A DNA stretch of 64,000 nucleotides from Ilyomonas sp965277535 (lineage in GTDB: Bacteria > Bacteroidota > Bacteroidia > Chitinophagales > Chitinophagaceae): NCBI GenBank assembly GCA_965277535.1, contig OZ255825.1:2170001-2234000 (forward strand), read 5' to 3'. Below the pieces are notes generated by a model. That model was not told where the DNA came from and did no database searches. It saw nothing but the letters and a program-made list of their open reading frames with translations. Made by a program: the position numbers and the translations under genes. Positions 15,278 through 24,747 of the stretch are shown here, piece after piece (within the stretch, counting starts at the first letter, position 1; each line of letters begins with the position of its first letter).

Positions 15278-15308
15278 TTGTTAAGAAAAACTGAATGCTT
15301 TATCTTTC
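15278..15308 (+). promoter_or_regulatory. Candidate promoter of the SusC/SusD operon
   Basis: TTG (15278-15280), a 20-bp spacer and TATCTTTC (15301-15308), one mismatch from TAnnTTTG. The leader to the ATG would be about 80 nt. The spacing and the TAYCTTY core match the candidates at 21920 and 31637. Confidence 0.45.
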
Positions 15309-15393
15309 GCTCGAAATCGCCCGGTAAATAATTGTCATTTCATTACCGGAGCGATACTGCTAACATTTCCTATCATATCAAAATCAATTACAC

Positions 15394-18300
15394 ATGAGAA
15401 AACAGCTACTCACCTGTCTTCTGACAGCAGTACTGGGTTTAATGATGTTCTCCTTACAAGCCCAGAATAACCTCGTAAAAGGAACCGTTACCGACAGTAA
15501 AGGCACACCGCTATCAGATGTAAGTGTTACCGTAAAGGGAAGCCGGCGGGGAACCATAACCAATACACAGGGTACATTTTCTATTTCTGCCAACTCTAAC
15601 GATGTGCTCCTGTTTTCGTCTGTTGGTTATGCAACGCAGGAAGTAGCTGCCAAAGCTTCCAACCTTGCCGTTGTATTGGCTACTGAAAACAAAAGCTTAA
15701 CCGAAGTAGTAGTAACCGCTTTGGGTGTGAAGAGAGAGAAGCGCATGCTTACCTATGCAACGCAGGAAGTAAAAGGCACCGCACTGGTAGATGCGAAGCA
15801 GGACAATATTGTAAACGGCTTATCTGGCAAAGTAGCCGGTGTTCAAATTACCAACTCCAGCGGCCAGCCTGGCAGTTCAGCACAAATTGTAATACGAGGC
15901 AATGCCTCTTTGTTTGGCGATAATACGGCTCTATTCGTGGTAGATGGTGTTCCCATTGACAATGGCGAAGCTGGCAACCCTGATGGTCCCTTGGGTGCTG
16001 GCGGTACCGCCAATAGAGGTATTGATATTGACCCCAACATTGTTGAAAGCGTAACCATTTTGAAAGGCTCGGCAGCTACCGCCCTGTATGGTTCCAGCGC
16101 TTCAAGGGGTGTGGTTTTGATTACTACCAAAAATGGCTTGAACAGCGGCAAGGTGGGCAAGCCAACGGTTTCGTTCAGCAGCAGCTATACATTTTCTACA
16201 CCTTTGTATCCTGAATTGCAGGACAAATGGGCACAAGGTTTAAATGGTCAATACATAAATGGAAATGCCGGACAGCTAACTTCTGCCTCCTGGGGGCCAT
16301 TGATTGATACTTTGAAAGTAGATGGCAAACCTGTACCCAAGCACAATCAATTAAAAGAATTTTTCAGACAAGGACATACAACCGACAATAATATAAGCGT
16401 ATCCGGTGCCACCGACCGTTCTAATTATATTGTGTCTTATTCGTTTTTACGAAATGATGGCATTGTGCCAACCACTAATTTCATCCGAAATTCTTTTTTT
16501 GCCAAGTACACTACCAAGCTTAGTAATAAAATTAATTTAACCACACAGTTCAATTATGTGCATTCCGATAACAACAGAACATTGGATGGTAACAGCCTGG
16601 AAGCGCCTCTTTGGACGGTTCTTTCCGCACCCATTTCGTGGAATCCGCTTCCGTACCAAAACCCCGATGGCACGCAGCAGATTTACCGTGCAGCTCGCAA
16701 CAATCCTTACTGGCTGTTAAACAATACCGGCTTAACTGATAAGGTTGACCGCATTTTGCCGGTGTTCAATTTATCATATACGCCTCTTTCTTGGCTTACG
16801 GTTACCGAGCGGTTGGGTGGCGATATGTATTTTAATCCTTTGAATTACCATGAAAATGTTGGTACCATCGGCTCATACCCAACGGGACGTGTCTATAAAA
16901 GACAGCTTACTTACCAGCAGTTTAATAATGACATTATTGTAGATGCAAGAGCGAATGTTAATAAAGATTTATTTGGCGATTTGCTGATAGGTAATAACAT
17001 TCTTACCAATTATAACGACAACAACTTTGTACAAGGTGTGGGCTTAAGCATTCCCGGTTTTTACAATATTTCAAACGCCACAAATGTAACATCGAGCTAT
17101 AATTACTATAAAACCCGGAAGATTGGCTTTTATGCACAGTTAAATGTGGAGTATAAAAGAATGCTCACTTTAGCTTTTACTGGCAGATATGATGGTTCTT
17201 CCGTTTTATCAGTCAACAATCAGTTTTATCCGTACGGATCGGCAAGTGGTGGCTTTATTTTTACCGAAGCTTTGGGAATGAATAATAATAAAGTGCTGAA
17301 TTTTGGAAAGGTGAGAGCGTCTTATTCAGCAGTGGGCAACGATAATGTGGCTCCTTACTCTCTTACGAATCCGTATTATCATGCCGCCATTGGAAATGTT
17401 ACTTTTCCGTTCAACGGTCAAAATGGCTACCAGTTAACCACCACTTATGGATATCCGTTACGAAACGAAAACGTAAACGAATTTGAAGTAGGATTGGAAA
17501 CAAGATGGCTTCAAAACCGTATTTCCCTTGATGTTGATTATTTTAATAAAAAGAGTACCAACTTGTTGACGCCAGGCGTGCCGTTAGATGCCGCCACAGG
17601 CTTTAATGGGGCTTCGCTGAACGCAGGAAGCATTCGCAATCGCGGTGTAGAAGTTACTTTGGGGCTTACACCTATCAAAACCAAGAACTTCAACTGGAAT
17701 ATAGAAGTGAACTTTACCAAAATTAAAAATGACGTGTTGGCGTTAGCGCCTGGTATTAACTACTTACAGTTTGCCGGTTTTACTCATCCGGGCATTTTTG
17801 CATTTGCCAATAAACCTTATGGTGTAATTTATGGTAACCACTTTAAAAGAGATTCCATTGGCAGGCTGTTGTTAGATGATAGCGGTTATCCTCAGGTTAG
17901 TGATGATAACACTATTATTGGTAATGCCACACCCAAATGGTTAGGTGGTTTAACCAGCGATATAACGTTTAAAAATATCGTGTTTTCGTTTGTGCTGGAC
18001 ATGAAGCATGGTGGACAAATCTTAAACTTAGATGGTCATTATCTCGATTTTTACGGTACTTCGAAAATTACTGAAAACCGCGATGGCACCAAAGTGTTTG
18101 ACGGTATTATAGAAAGCACAGGCAAGCAAAATACTATGGCTGTTAAAACCGATCAGGATTATTACCGCAATATTTACTCAACCGCTGATGAAACCTCGCT
18201 GGAAGATGCTTCTTACCTTAAGCTCCGTCAGGTAACTTTGGGTTATAAATTTGGCGCTTCTTTATTGGAGAAAACATTTGTTAAATCGCTTACTGTGAAT

Positions 18301-18450
18301 GTAACCGGCACCAATTACATTTTGCACAAAAATTATAGCGGCTCCGACCCCGAAACAAGCTTAAATGGTAGCGGTAACGGACAAGGCTTTGCCAACTTTA
18401 TGACGCCAACTACCAGTAACATTATTGTAGGTTTAAAAGCCACCTTCTAA
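15394..18450 (+). CDS. SusC/RagA-type TonB-dependent outer membrane transporter
   Basis: A 1018-residue outer-membrane importer. Order: signal peptide (1-23, ending LQAQ), carboxypeptidase-D-like regulatory domain (about 28-105, GTVTDSKGTPLSDVSVTVKG), TonB box region EVVVTALGVKRE (about 103-114), plug domain with NIVNGLSGKVAGVQI and IVIRGNASLFG (about 130-240), then a 22-strand barrel ending in IIVGLKATF with terminal Phe. It works with the SusD lipoprotein 18 bp downstream to import a glycan or other large ligand. There is no adjacent glycosidase, sigma/anti-sigma or hybrid sensor, so the ligand cannot be inferred. The regulatory domain is present, but no N-terminal STN domain is seen. Confidence 0.95.
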   Translation: MRKQLLTCLLTAVLGLMMFSLQAQNNLVKGTVTDSKGTPLSDVSVTVKGSRRGTITNTQGTFSISANSNDVLLFSSVGYATQEVAAKASNLAVVLATENKSLTEVVVTALGVKREKRMLTYATQEVKGTALVDAKQDNIVNGLSGKVAGVQITNSSGQPGSSAQIVIRGNASLFGDNTALFVVDGVPIDNGEAGNPDGPLGAGGTANRGIDIDPNIVESVTILKGSAATALYGSSASRGVVLITTKNGLNSGKVGKPTVSFSSSYTFSTPLYPELQDKWAQGLNGQYINGNAGQLTSASWGPLIDTLKVDGKPVPKHNQLKEFFRQGHTTDNNISVSGATDRSNYIVSYSFLRNDGIVPTTNFIRNSFFAKYTTKLSNKINLTTQFNYVHSDNNRTLDGNSLEAPLWTVLSAPISWNPLPYQNPDGTQQIYRAARNNPYWLLNNTGLTDKVDRILPVFNLSYTPLSWLTVTERLGGDMYFNPLNYHENVGTIGSYPTGRVYKRQLTYQQFNNDIIVDARANVNKDLFGDLLIGNNILTNYNDNNFVQGVGLSIPGFYNISNATNVTSSYNYYKTRKIGFYAQLNVEYKRMLTLAFTGRYDGSSVLSVNNQFYPYGSASGGFIFTEALGMNNNKVLNFGKVRASYSAVGNDNVAPYSLTNPYYHAAIGNVTFPFNGQNGYQLTTTYGYPLRNENVNEFEVGLETRWLQNRISLDVDYFNKKSTNLLTPGVPLDAATGFNGASLNAGSIRNRGVEVTLGLTPIKTKNFNWNIEVNFTKIKNDVLALAPGINYLQFAGFTHPGIFAFANKPYGVIYGNHFKRDSIGRLLLDDSGYPQVSDDNTIIGNATPKWLGGLTSDITFKNIVFSFVLDMKHGGQILNLDGHYLDFYGTSKITENRDGTKVFDGIIESTGKQNTMAVKTDQDYYRNIYSTADETSLEDASYLKLRQVTLGYKFGASLLEKTFVKSLTVNVTGTNYILHKNYSGSDPETSLNGSGNGQGFANFMTPTTSNIIVGLKATF

Positions 18451-18468
18451 CTTCAAAACTATCAGTAA

Positions 18469-19902
18469 ATGAAAAAGATAAAAATCATTATAGCATTGGC
18501 GGCTGTTTCCTTAGTAGCGGCGAATTGTAGAAAGTTTTTAGATATCAATAAAGACCCCAACAATCCCCTTTCTGTTTCTGAAGGGTTGATACTCTCGCCG
18601 GTTGAAGTTTCGCTTTCAACCAATGTAGTTGGTGGATTTAACGGCACAACACTTTCTTACTGGATGCAGTATATATCGCTCAACCAGCCATCGCCTGATG
18701 CTGAAACGTATTACATATTGCCTGCTGACGTTGACAATAGCTGGACGTTCTATCTTTATCCTAATATTCTGAATAACCTAAACAACATGATTATCAAGGC
18801 AGAAGCAGCCGGTCATGTAGAATACGCAGCTATAGGCAAAACTTTAATGGCTTATAGCCTGGCGATTGTTACAGATGAGTGGGGTGATGTTCCTTACAGC
18901 CAGGCCTTAAAAGTGTCATCGGTATTAAAACCAACTTACGATACTCAGGAATCTATTTATGGCAGCATACAAAATTTGCTCGACAGTGCTATTTATTATG
19001 CAGGTCAGCCAGCCAGCGCAGTACCTGCCGGAGGGGACGATTACATTTACAGTGGTGATATGAGCAAATGGACAAAGTTTGCTTACATGCTAAAAGCCCG
19101 GTATTACCTGCGCCTGTCGGCAGCTCCTGGTCGTACCGCAGCCGTTCAGGCTGATTCGGCTTTGGCTTCACTGAAAAATGGCTTTGGATCAAATAATGAC
19201 AACGCTTTGATGCCTTACCCGGGCACACCAGGTGCTGAAAACCCCTGGTACGAAAACACATTGCCCGGAGCCGGTGGCGTAGTTTTATCTTCTTCTTTCA
19301 TAGATACTCTTTTGGCACGTAAGGACCCCCGGCTTCCAGTTATAGCTGACACAGGAAGTAGCGGAGCCTATTACGGAAGAGATATTGGTTCCGATCCGGC
19401 TCCAAATCCCGATACCTTTTCTGTTATTAATACGTTTTATGGAGGTTACTTACCCTTAGACCCAAATAATAATGCAGGTACAGCTGCGCCACTTTACCTC
19501 GCCACTTATTCTGAACAGTTGTTTATAGCAGCAGAGGCCACTTTTTATAAAAGCGGTGCAGCAGCAGCTACTCCCGTTTACCAGGCAGCTATAGGTGCAG
19601 ATATGGACATGCTGGGTGTATCCGCAGCCGACAAAGCTGCTTACATTACATCGCGCGGACCACTCACAACGGCAAATGCGGTTCAGCAAATTATAGATGA
19701 AAAATATGTTGCTGACTTCTTAAGTCTGGAAACGTATAATGATTGGCGTAGAACCGGCTTTCCCGTTTTGCAGCTTGCGCAAAACCCTTATGTAAATTAT
19801 ATTCCACAAAGATGGCCCTATCCTACTAATGCCATTCTTACCAATCCACAGCCACAGCAAAATGTTACTCTCAATACCAAAGTTTGGTGGGCGAGTAAAT
19901 AA
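18469..19902 (+). CDS. SusD/RagB-type nutrient-binding lipoprotein
   Basis: A 477-residue surface lipoprotein that caps the SusC channel. The signal ends in lipobox VAANC with lipidated Cys20, followed by RKFLDINKDPNNP, a hallmark of SusD-like family 2. Alpha-helical TPR-like segments include EYAAIGKTLMAYSLAIVTDEWGDVPYSQAL (about 125-155) and KWTKFAYMLKARYYLRL (about 200-216); the C-terminal YNDWRRTGFP (about 425-434) is diagnostic. It is paired with SusC upstream and closed by a 26-bp terminator hairpin. Confidence 0.95.
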   Translation: MKKIKIIIALAAVSLVAANCRKFLDINKDPNNPLSVSEGLILSPVEVSLSTNVVGGFNGTTLSYWMQYISLNQPSPDAETYYILPADVDNSWTFYLYPNILNNLNNMIIKAEAAGHVEYAAIGKTLMAYSLAIVTDEWGDVPYSQALKVSSVLKPTYDTQESIYGSIQNLLDSAIYYAGQPASAVPAGGDDYIYSGDMSKWTKFAYMLKARYYLRLSAAPGRTAAVQADSALASLKNGFGSNNDNALMPYPGTPGAENPWYENTLPGAGGVVLSSSFIDTLLARKDPRLPVIADTGSSGAYYGRDIGSDPAPNPDTFSVINTFYGGYLPLDPNNNAGTAAPLYLATYSEQLFIAAEATFYKSGAAAATPVYQAAIGADMDMLGVSAADKAAYITSRGPLTTANAVQQIIDEKYVADFLSLETYNDWRRTGFPVLQLAQNPYVNYIPQRWPYPTNAILTNPQPQQNVTLNTKVWWASK

Positions 19903-19920
19903 AATCAATACAAACAAAAA

Positions 19921-19976
19921 GTGCAAAACCAAAAGCGGTTGTCTAATTTCTTAGACAACCGCTTTTGGTTTTGCAC
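19921..19976. terminator. 26-bp perfect hairpin terminator made of an inverted GCAAAACCAAA pair
   Basis: Arms 19921-19946 and 19951-19976 are exact inverses with a 4-nt loop TTTC. The outer parts are GCAAAACCAAA (19923-19933) and TTTGGTTTTGC (19964-19974), the iterated word in opposite orientations. It lies between convergent SusD (+) and typA (-) and should terminate both. Confidence 0.9.
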
Positions 19977-20100
19977 AAAAATTAAGCTCAATTTTTATAT
20001 ACCATTTTTAATATATCAGTAGTATCAGTTCTTCGCTAAAAGCTTTTGCCATTGCGGTTTCCAGCCATCATAAATCCAAAATCACAATTCAGAAATTGTA

Positions 20101-21912
20101 TTATACAGCTTCTGTTTTCATGCTTTTTTGGGTACGCTTTCTTTCATCTTCATCCAGTAACACTTTGCGCAGTCGTATTTTCTTTGGTGTTACTTCAATA
20201 CATTCATCTTCCTGAATGTATTCCATACACTCTTCCAAAGTCATCAGTGTTTTAGGAGCAATGCGCGAAGCATCATCACTGCCGCTGGCGCGGTGGTTCG
20301 TCAACTTCTTAGGTTCCGTTGCATTCACAATCAAATCGCCTGGCTTAATGTGCTCCGCGATGATCTGACCTGTATAAACCTCCTCGCCCGGATCTACAAA
20401 AAAGGTTCCGCGATCCTGTAGTTTATCTATTGAATATCCGGTGGTTCTTTCCTGGTTCTTAGAAAGCAACACGCCATTATTACGACCGGGAATGGGTCCT
20501 TTCCAGGGCTTATATTCTACAAAGCGATGCGCCATTACCGCTTCACCGGCTGTGTTGGTAAGCATATTGCTGCGCAAACCAATTAAACCGCGCGATGGTA
20601 TTTCAAATTCAAGGTGTTGCATTTGGCCCTTGGTATCCATTACCTGCAGTTCGCCTTTGCGCTGCGTTACCAAATCAATTACTTTACCGCTGTATTCGGC
20701 AGGTACATCAACCACTAAGTTCTCGTATGGCTCGCTCTTTTTTCCATCAATGTATTTTACCAAAACCTGTGGCTGCCCAACGGTTAATTCATATCCTTCA
20801 CGGCGCATGGTTTCTACCAGAATACCCAAGTGAAGAATGCCACGCCCAAATACTAAAAAACTATCGGCGCCGTCGGTATCTTCTACACGAAGGGCAAGGT
20901 TCTTTTCGGTTTCCTTCATCAGGCGGTCGCGCAAGTGGCGTGAAGTTACAAACTTGCCATCTCTACCAAAGAAAGGTGAGTTGTTAATACTAAACAACAT
21001 GCTCATGGTGGGCTCATCCACACTAATAACGGGCAAAGCTTCAGGGTTTTCCTGGTCGGCAATGGTATCTCCAATATTAAAATCCTCCAAACCTACAACG
21101 GCGCATAAATCACCGGCGATAACTTCTGTTACTTTCCGTTTGCCCATGCCTTCAAACACGTACAGTTCTTTAATACGCATTTTCTTTATTACGCCTTCGG
21201 TCTGCATTAAAGCAATCGGCTGGTTCTCTTTAATCGTACCGCGACTTACTTTGCCAATGGCAATACGACCGAGAAAAGAAGAATAATCCAACGAAGTGAT
21301 TTGCATTTGCAAAGGACCTTCGTTTACCTTCGGTTCCGGAACATATTTAAGGATGCCATCCATGAGCGGCATAATGTCTTCTGTTGGGGTTAAGCTATCA
21401 TTGAACCAGCCATTTTTTCCCGAACCATAAAACGTAGGAAAGTTAAGCTGCTCTTCAGTAGCATCTAAATTGAAAAAGAGTTCAAATATGGCATCGTGCA
21501 CTTCATCGGGGCGGCAGTTTGGTTTGTCAACTTTATTAATCACTACAATGGGTTTCAAACTCAATTGCAATGCTTTTTGCAACACAAAGCGCGTTTGCGG
21601 CATTGGTCCTTCAAAGGCATCTACAAGGAGCAACACACCGTCAGCCATTTTTAAAACGCGTTCCACCTCGCCGCCAAAGTCGCTGTGACCTGGTGTATCA
21701 ATCACATTTATTTTTACGCCTTTATAAGTAACGGCTGCGTTTTTGCTAAAAATGGTAATGCCACGTTCGCGTTCCAGTTCGTTGCTGTCCATAATCAGCT
21801 CGCCGGTTTCCTGGTTGTCGCGAAATACTTTTGTGGCGTGTAAAATACGGTCAACCAAAGTTGTTTTACCATGGTCAACGTGGGCTATAATTGCTATATT
21901 GCGAATTTCCAT
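20101..21912 (-). CDS. typA: Ribosome-associated translational GTPase TypA/BipA
   Basis: A 603-residue translation-factor GTPase that binds ribosomes under stress and in assembly. G1 motif AHVDHGKTT (about 9-17), G3 DTPGHSDFGGEVERVL (about 72-87), G4 NKVD (about 127-130), then EF-Tu domain 2, EF-G domain III/V-like parts and the TypA-specific C-terminal domain. I start at ATG 21910-21912 (MEIRNIAIIAHVD), which fits the family; a longer frame adds only MAYLRAL and would cross the -7 box. Single-gene unit. Confidence 0.95.
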   Translation of the reverse strand: MEIRNIAIIAHVDHGKTTLVDRILHATKVFRDNQETGELIMDSNELERERGITIFSKNAAVTYKGVKINVIDTPGHSDFGGEVERVLKMADGVLLLVDAFEGPMPQTRFVLQKALQLSLKPIVVINKVDKPNCRPDEVHDAIFELFFNLDATEEQLNFPTFYGSGKNGWFNDSLTPTEDIMPLMDGILKYVPEPKVNEGPLQMQITSLDYSSFLGRIAIGKVSRGTIKENQPIALMQTEGVIKKMRIKELYVFEGMGKRKVTEVIAGDLCAVVGLEDFNIGDTIADQENPEALPVISVDEPTMSMLFSINNSPFFGRDGKFVTSRHLRDRLMKETEKNLALRVEDTDGADSFLVFGRGILHLGILVETMRREGYELTVGQPQVLVKYIDGKKSEPYENLVVDVPAEYSGKVIDLVTQRKGELQVMDTKGQMQHLEFEIPSRGLIGLRSNMLTNTAGEAVMAHRFVEYKPWKGPIPGRNNGVLLSKNQERTTGYSIDKLQDRGTFFVDPGEEVYTGQIIAEHIKPGDLIVNATEPKKLTNHRASGSDDASRIAPKTLMTLEECMEYIQEDECIEVTPKKIRLRKVLLDEDERKRTQKSMKTEAV

Positions 21913-21919
21913 AAGTGCG

Positions 21920-21950
21920 CGAAGGTAAGCCAATACAACTGTGGAAGCAA
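21920..21950 (-). promoter_or_regulatory. Candidate promoter of typA
   Basis: On the reverse strand TTG (21948-21950), a 20-bp spacer and TACCTTCG (21920-21927), one mismatch from TAnnTTTG, ending only 7 bp before the ATG. The transcript would be almost leaderless. Confidence 0.45.
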
Positions 21951-22106
21951 GTGTGAGGGACTGTGTTGATTATTTTTTAACGTGTGTACTCTTCTTCGTT
22001 TTCATCCTGCTTTATAATTGCCTGATGCACTACCCGAATTTGGCAGAATAGGCTTTTCCTCTACATTCGCTGCCTTACAATTATCTATTTGCAAAATAAA
22101 ATACCA

Positions 22107-22929
22107 ATGAGCAATACAGTGGATTTAAAAGATTTTCCATCCTTACGAGGTAGAAGGTTTGCAACGATTGGGAAACAAACACGACGGTGGCTATGTGGTG
22201 CATGTGCCTTCATTGCAATACGTAGATTGTTTGATGAATTATGGGGTTGGCTACAATGTAAAATTTGAAAAACAATTTTATAAGCTGGCAAAAAAACCGG
22301 TGTATGCTTTTGATCCTACTTTAAAGCAGACAAGCTATATTACAGATGAACTAAAGCGCGGCGAATGGTACACAGGCAGTAAACATATATTCCGATTGCT
22401 GATGTGGCAGCTTCAGGAAAAAAGTTTGCCCAAACAAGGGATTCAGTTTATAGAAGAAGGTTTGGCTGGCAGCAACTATGAGCTTTTTAAAACGCTTGAT
22501 TATCACTTATCGAAATACAATCTTCACAACAAAAAATTATTTTTAAAAATAGATATCGAAGGTGCCGAATACGATGTGCTGAAAGAAGATAGCTTTTATA
22601 CGAATGTTCAGAATGTGGTTCAGTTGGTTTTTGAATTTCATTACGTAGAAAAAAGTTGCACGAGCTTGCTGAAATAATGAAAACGACTATCACAGACGCA
22701 TAGCCTGATTCACATTCATGCCAATAACAATGCAGGCACATTTATTTATAATGGCAAAAATGTTCCTGAAGCACTTGAACTTGTATTTCTGCATAACTCA
22801 TTTTTGCCCAAAAAGCAATTTACCCAAAAGAACTATCCCGTTGAAGGGTTAGACTTTCCCTGTAATTGGAGACGAAAAGACATTCTGATTGATTTTTTAA
22901 ATGATGGCTTCCCGTATCCTGGATATTAG
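22107..22929 (+). pseudogene. FkbM-like SAM methyltransferase broken by three single-base shifts
   Basis: The middle frame (about 22140-22650) reads HPYEVEGLQRLGNKHDGGYV...KLFLKIDIEGAEYDVL...LVFEFHY, a class I SAM methyltransferase of the FkbM/Methyltransf_21 kind. The likely start, ATG 22107 (MSNTVDLKDF), is in another frame; removing one C at 22137-22138 joins them. Near the end, one A is missing in the A-run 22649-22654 and one extra A lies at 22680-22683. With these corrected, it continues HELAEIMKRLSQTHSLIHIHANNN and ends DILIDFLNDGFPYPGY at TAG 22927-22929, about 273 residues. All three shifts are at short runs, so decay and sequencing error are both possible. Confidence 0.7.
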
Positions 22930-23018
22930 AAAACGATTGAAAATAAAAGTTTTCAATCGTTTTCGCATTTAAAAAGCCATTTTTGTTTTGGGCATATTTT
23001 TTATACAATCAATTCCCT

Positions 23019-23708
23019 ATGGTTCTTACAAATCAGCAATTAAAAAAGAAGTTTTTTTTACAAAGACTGAACCCTTTACACCGCATGTTGGCAAGCCTTT
23101 TTGTGGCAGCTATCGCTTTTGTTTTTATTCATAAATTAGCAAGTCCGCTAATTGAAGCTTTATCGGTGTGGTTAGTATTTGAGTTTGTGTATCTGATCAT
23201 CGGGTGGATTATTTTATTTACCCGCCCTGTGAGCGGTATCAGAAGATATGCAAGGATGGATGATGGCAGCAAACTGTTTGTTTTTATCATGGTATTGCTT
23301 ACTTCCTTCGCCAGCATTATCACTGTATTAATACTGATGATTTCAAAAGCAGGCGACAACTCAGAGCACGGTTTGTTTATCGGCGTATCTATCGGTGGCA
23401 TTTTTATGTCATGGTTTATGGTGCATACGCTTTATACTTTTCATTATGCACACATGTATTATGACGATATTCCCGACGATAATACGAAAGATGCCGAAGG
23501 GCTCGAATTTCCGCAAAAAGGAGAACCCGACTATATTGACTTTGCTTACTTCTCTTTTGTAATTGGCTGCACCTTTCAGGTATCGGATGTGCAAATTACT
23601 TCACGTAAAATCCGTCATGTTGTGCTGGTACATCAAATGATTTCTTTTTTCATGAACACCTTTGTGGTTGCGCTTACCATTAACCTGATTGCAGGATTAA
23701 TGCATTAA
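23019..23708 (+). CDS. DUF1345 membrane protein
   Basis: A 229-residue integral membrane protein with about five to six hydrophobic segments and the DUF1345 signature: KLFVFIMVLLTSFASI (about 83-98), VHTLYTFHYAHMYY (about 142-155) and the loop GLEFPQKGEPDYIDFAYFSFVIGCTFQVSDVQ (about 167-198). The function of the family is unknown. I start at ATG 23019 (MVLTNQQLKKK); an in-frame start 12 codons upstream lies in poor coding sequence. Monocistronic; a dispersed repeat follows. Confidence 0.9.
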   Translation: MVLTNQQLKKKFFLQRLNPLHRMLASLFVAAIAFVFIHKLASPLIEALSVWLVFEFVYLIIGWIILFTRPVSGIRRYARMDDGSKLFVFIMVLLTSFASIITVLILMISKAGDNSEHGLFIGVSIGGIFMSWFMVHTLYTFHYAHMYYDDIPDDNTKDAEGLEFPQKGEPDYIDFAYFSFVIGCTFQVSDVQITSRKIRHVVLVHQMISFFMNTFVVALTINLIAGLMH

Positions 23709-23759
23709 GCGTTTTACAGAAATTAGCGGACACATTTTTGAGTGAGCAGGTATCATTGT

Positions 23760-23842
23760 ACCACGGAGAAAAAAGAAAATAGAGTTCGCGCAGAGAAACC
23801 ATCGCTCTGCGGAAATTTCTTTTACTCTTGTTCTTTGCGGTA
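23760..23842. repeat. CCACGGAG...CTTTGCGG dispersed palindromic repeat
   Basis: Same family as 10941: outer ACCACGGAGAAAAAAGAAA versus TTCTTTGCGGT and an inner CGCAGAG / CTCTGCG hairpin (about 23789-23811). It lies between two + genes. GCAAAAACAAA follows at 23853-23863, five bases before the next ATG. Confidence 0.6.
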
Positions 23843-23867
23843 AAAAATATAAGCAAAAACAAATCGT

Positions 23868-24725
23868 ATGAACAAACCATCAATTGGCTGGATAGGCTTG
23901 GGAAACATGGGCGTTCCCATGTGTAAAAACATCATGAAGAACGGCTATACACTTACCGTGTTTAACCGAACGGCAGAAAAAGAAAAACCATTGCTGGATG
24001 CCGGTGCTTCTTCAGCCAAAAGCCCTTTCGCGTTGCTGCAGCAATGCGATGTTGTTTTTACGATGGTAAGTGATGATGAAGCGGCAAAAGAAATATATGT
24101 TGGCAAAGAAGGCTTGCTGTCAGAAAGTGGGGCAAAACCAAAGCTTGTTATTAATACCAGCACCATCTCGCCAGAGACATCAAAATGGTTGGCTGTACAA
24201 TGCAGTGATAAAGGCATTGAATACCTCGAAGCGCCGGTATCGGGCAGCGTGAAACCCGCTGAGGATGCGGCTTTGATTATCTTATGCGGCGGGCCGAAAG
24301 AAGTGTTCCAAAAAGCAAAACCGGTATTGGAATGTCTTGGAAAAAAGGTGATGCACTTAGGCGACTGGGGTAACGGAAGCATTGCCAAATTAGCCATTAA
24401 TTTATTGGTGGGTTTTAATACACAAGGATTAGCAGAAACCGTTTTGTTTGCCCAACATCATGGCGTTGATGTAAAGCAAATGCTTGAGATTGTGAACGAA
24501 GGCGGCTGCGGCAACGGCACTACCAAAGCTAAAACGCCTTCTATTTTGAACAACGATTTTACGCCTGCGTTTACTGTAAAAAATTATGCAAAAGACTTGC
24601 GTTTAGCAAAAGGTGTAGGCATCGAAACGCCGATGGCAAATGCTGTTTTTGAAACGTATCAGAACGCATTGAAAGAGTACGAAAATGAAGATCTGATGGC
24701 AGTGATACAATTCCTTGATAAGTAG
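23868..24725 (+). CDS. NAD(P)-dependent beta-hydroxyacid dehydrogenase
   Basis: A 285-residue member of the 3-hydroxyisobutyrate dehydrogenase / tartronate-semialdehyde (glyoxylate) reductase family. The NAD(P)-binding GLGNMGVPM is at about 7-15; substrate-binding EAPVSGSVKPAEDAALIILCGG at about 125-146; the catalytic Lys lies in GNGSIAKLAINLL at about 171-183. Length is typical. Substrate cannot be fixed from sequence: glyoxylate/succinic semialdehyde reductases and HIBADH look alike. The ATG is preceded by the word GCAAAAACAAA. Confidence 0.88.
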   Translation: MNKPSIGWIGLGNMGVPMCKNIMKNGYTLTVFNRTAEKEKPLLDAGASSAKSPFALLQQCDVVFTMVSDDEAAKEIYVGKEGLLSESGAKPKLVINTSTISPETSKWLAVQCSDKGIEYLEAPVSGSVKPAEDAALIILCGGPKEVFQKAKPVLECLGKKVMHLGDWGNGSIAKLAINLLVGFNTQGLAETVLFAQHHGVDVKQMLEIVNEGGCGNGTTKAKTPSILNNDFTPAFTVKNYAKDLRLAKGVGIETPMANAVFETYQNALKEYENEDLMAVIQFLDK

Positions 24726-24729
24726 AATC

Positions 24730-24747
24730 AAACCATGTAAATGGTTT
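24730..24747 (+). terminator. Short hairpin after the dehydrogenase gene
   Basis: AAACCAT (24730-24736), GTAA loop, ATGGTTT (24741-24747), followed by ATT. It sits in the 20-bp gap between convergent genes. Weak but well placed. Confidence 0.4.

Noticed and set aside
20441..21286. Three overlapping frames opposite typA
   Set aside because: All are shadows of the conserved TypA coding sequence.
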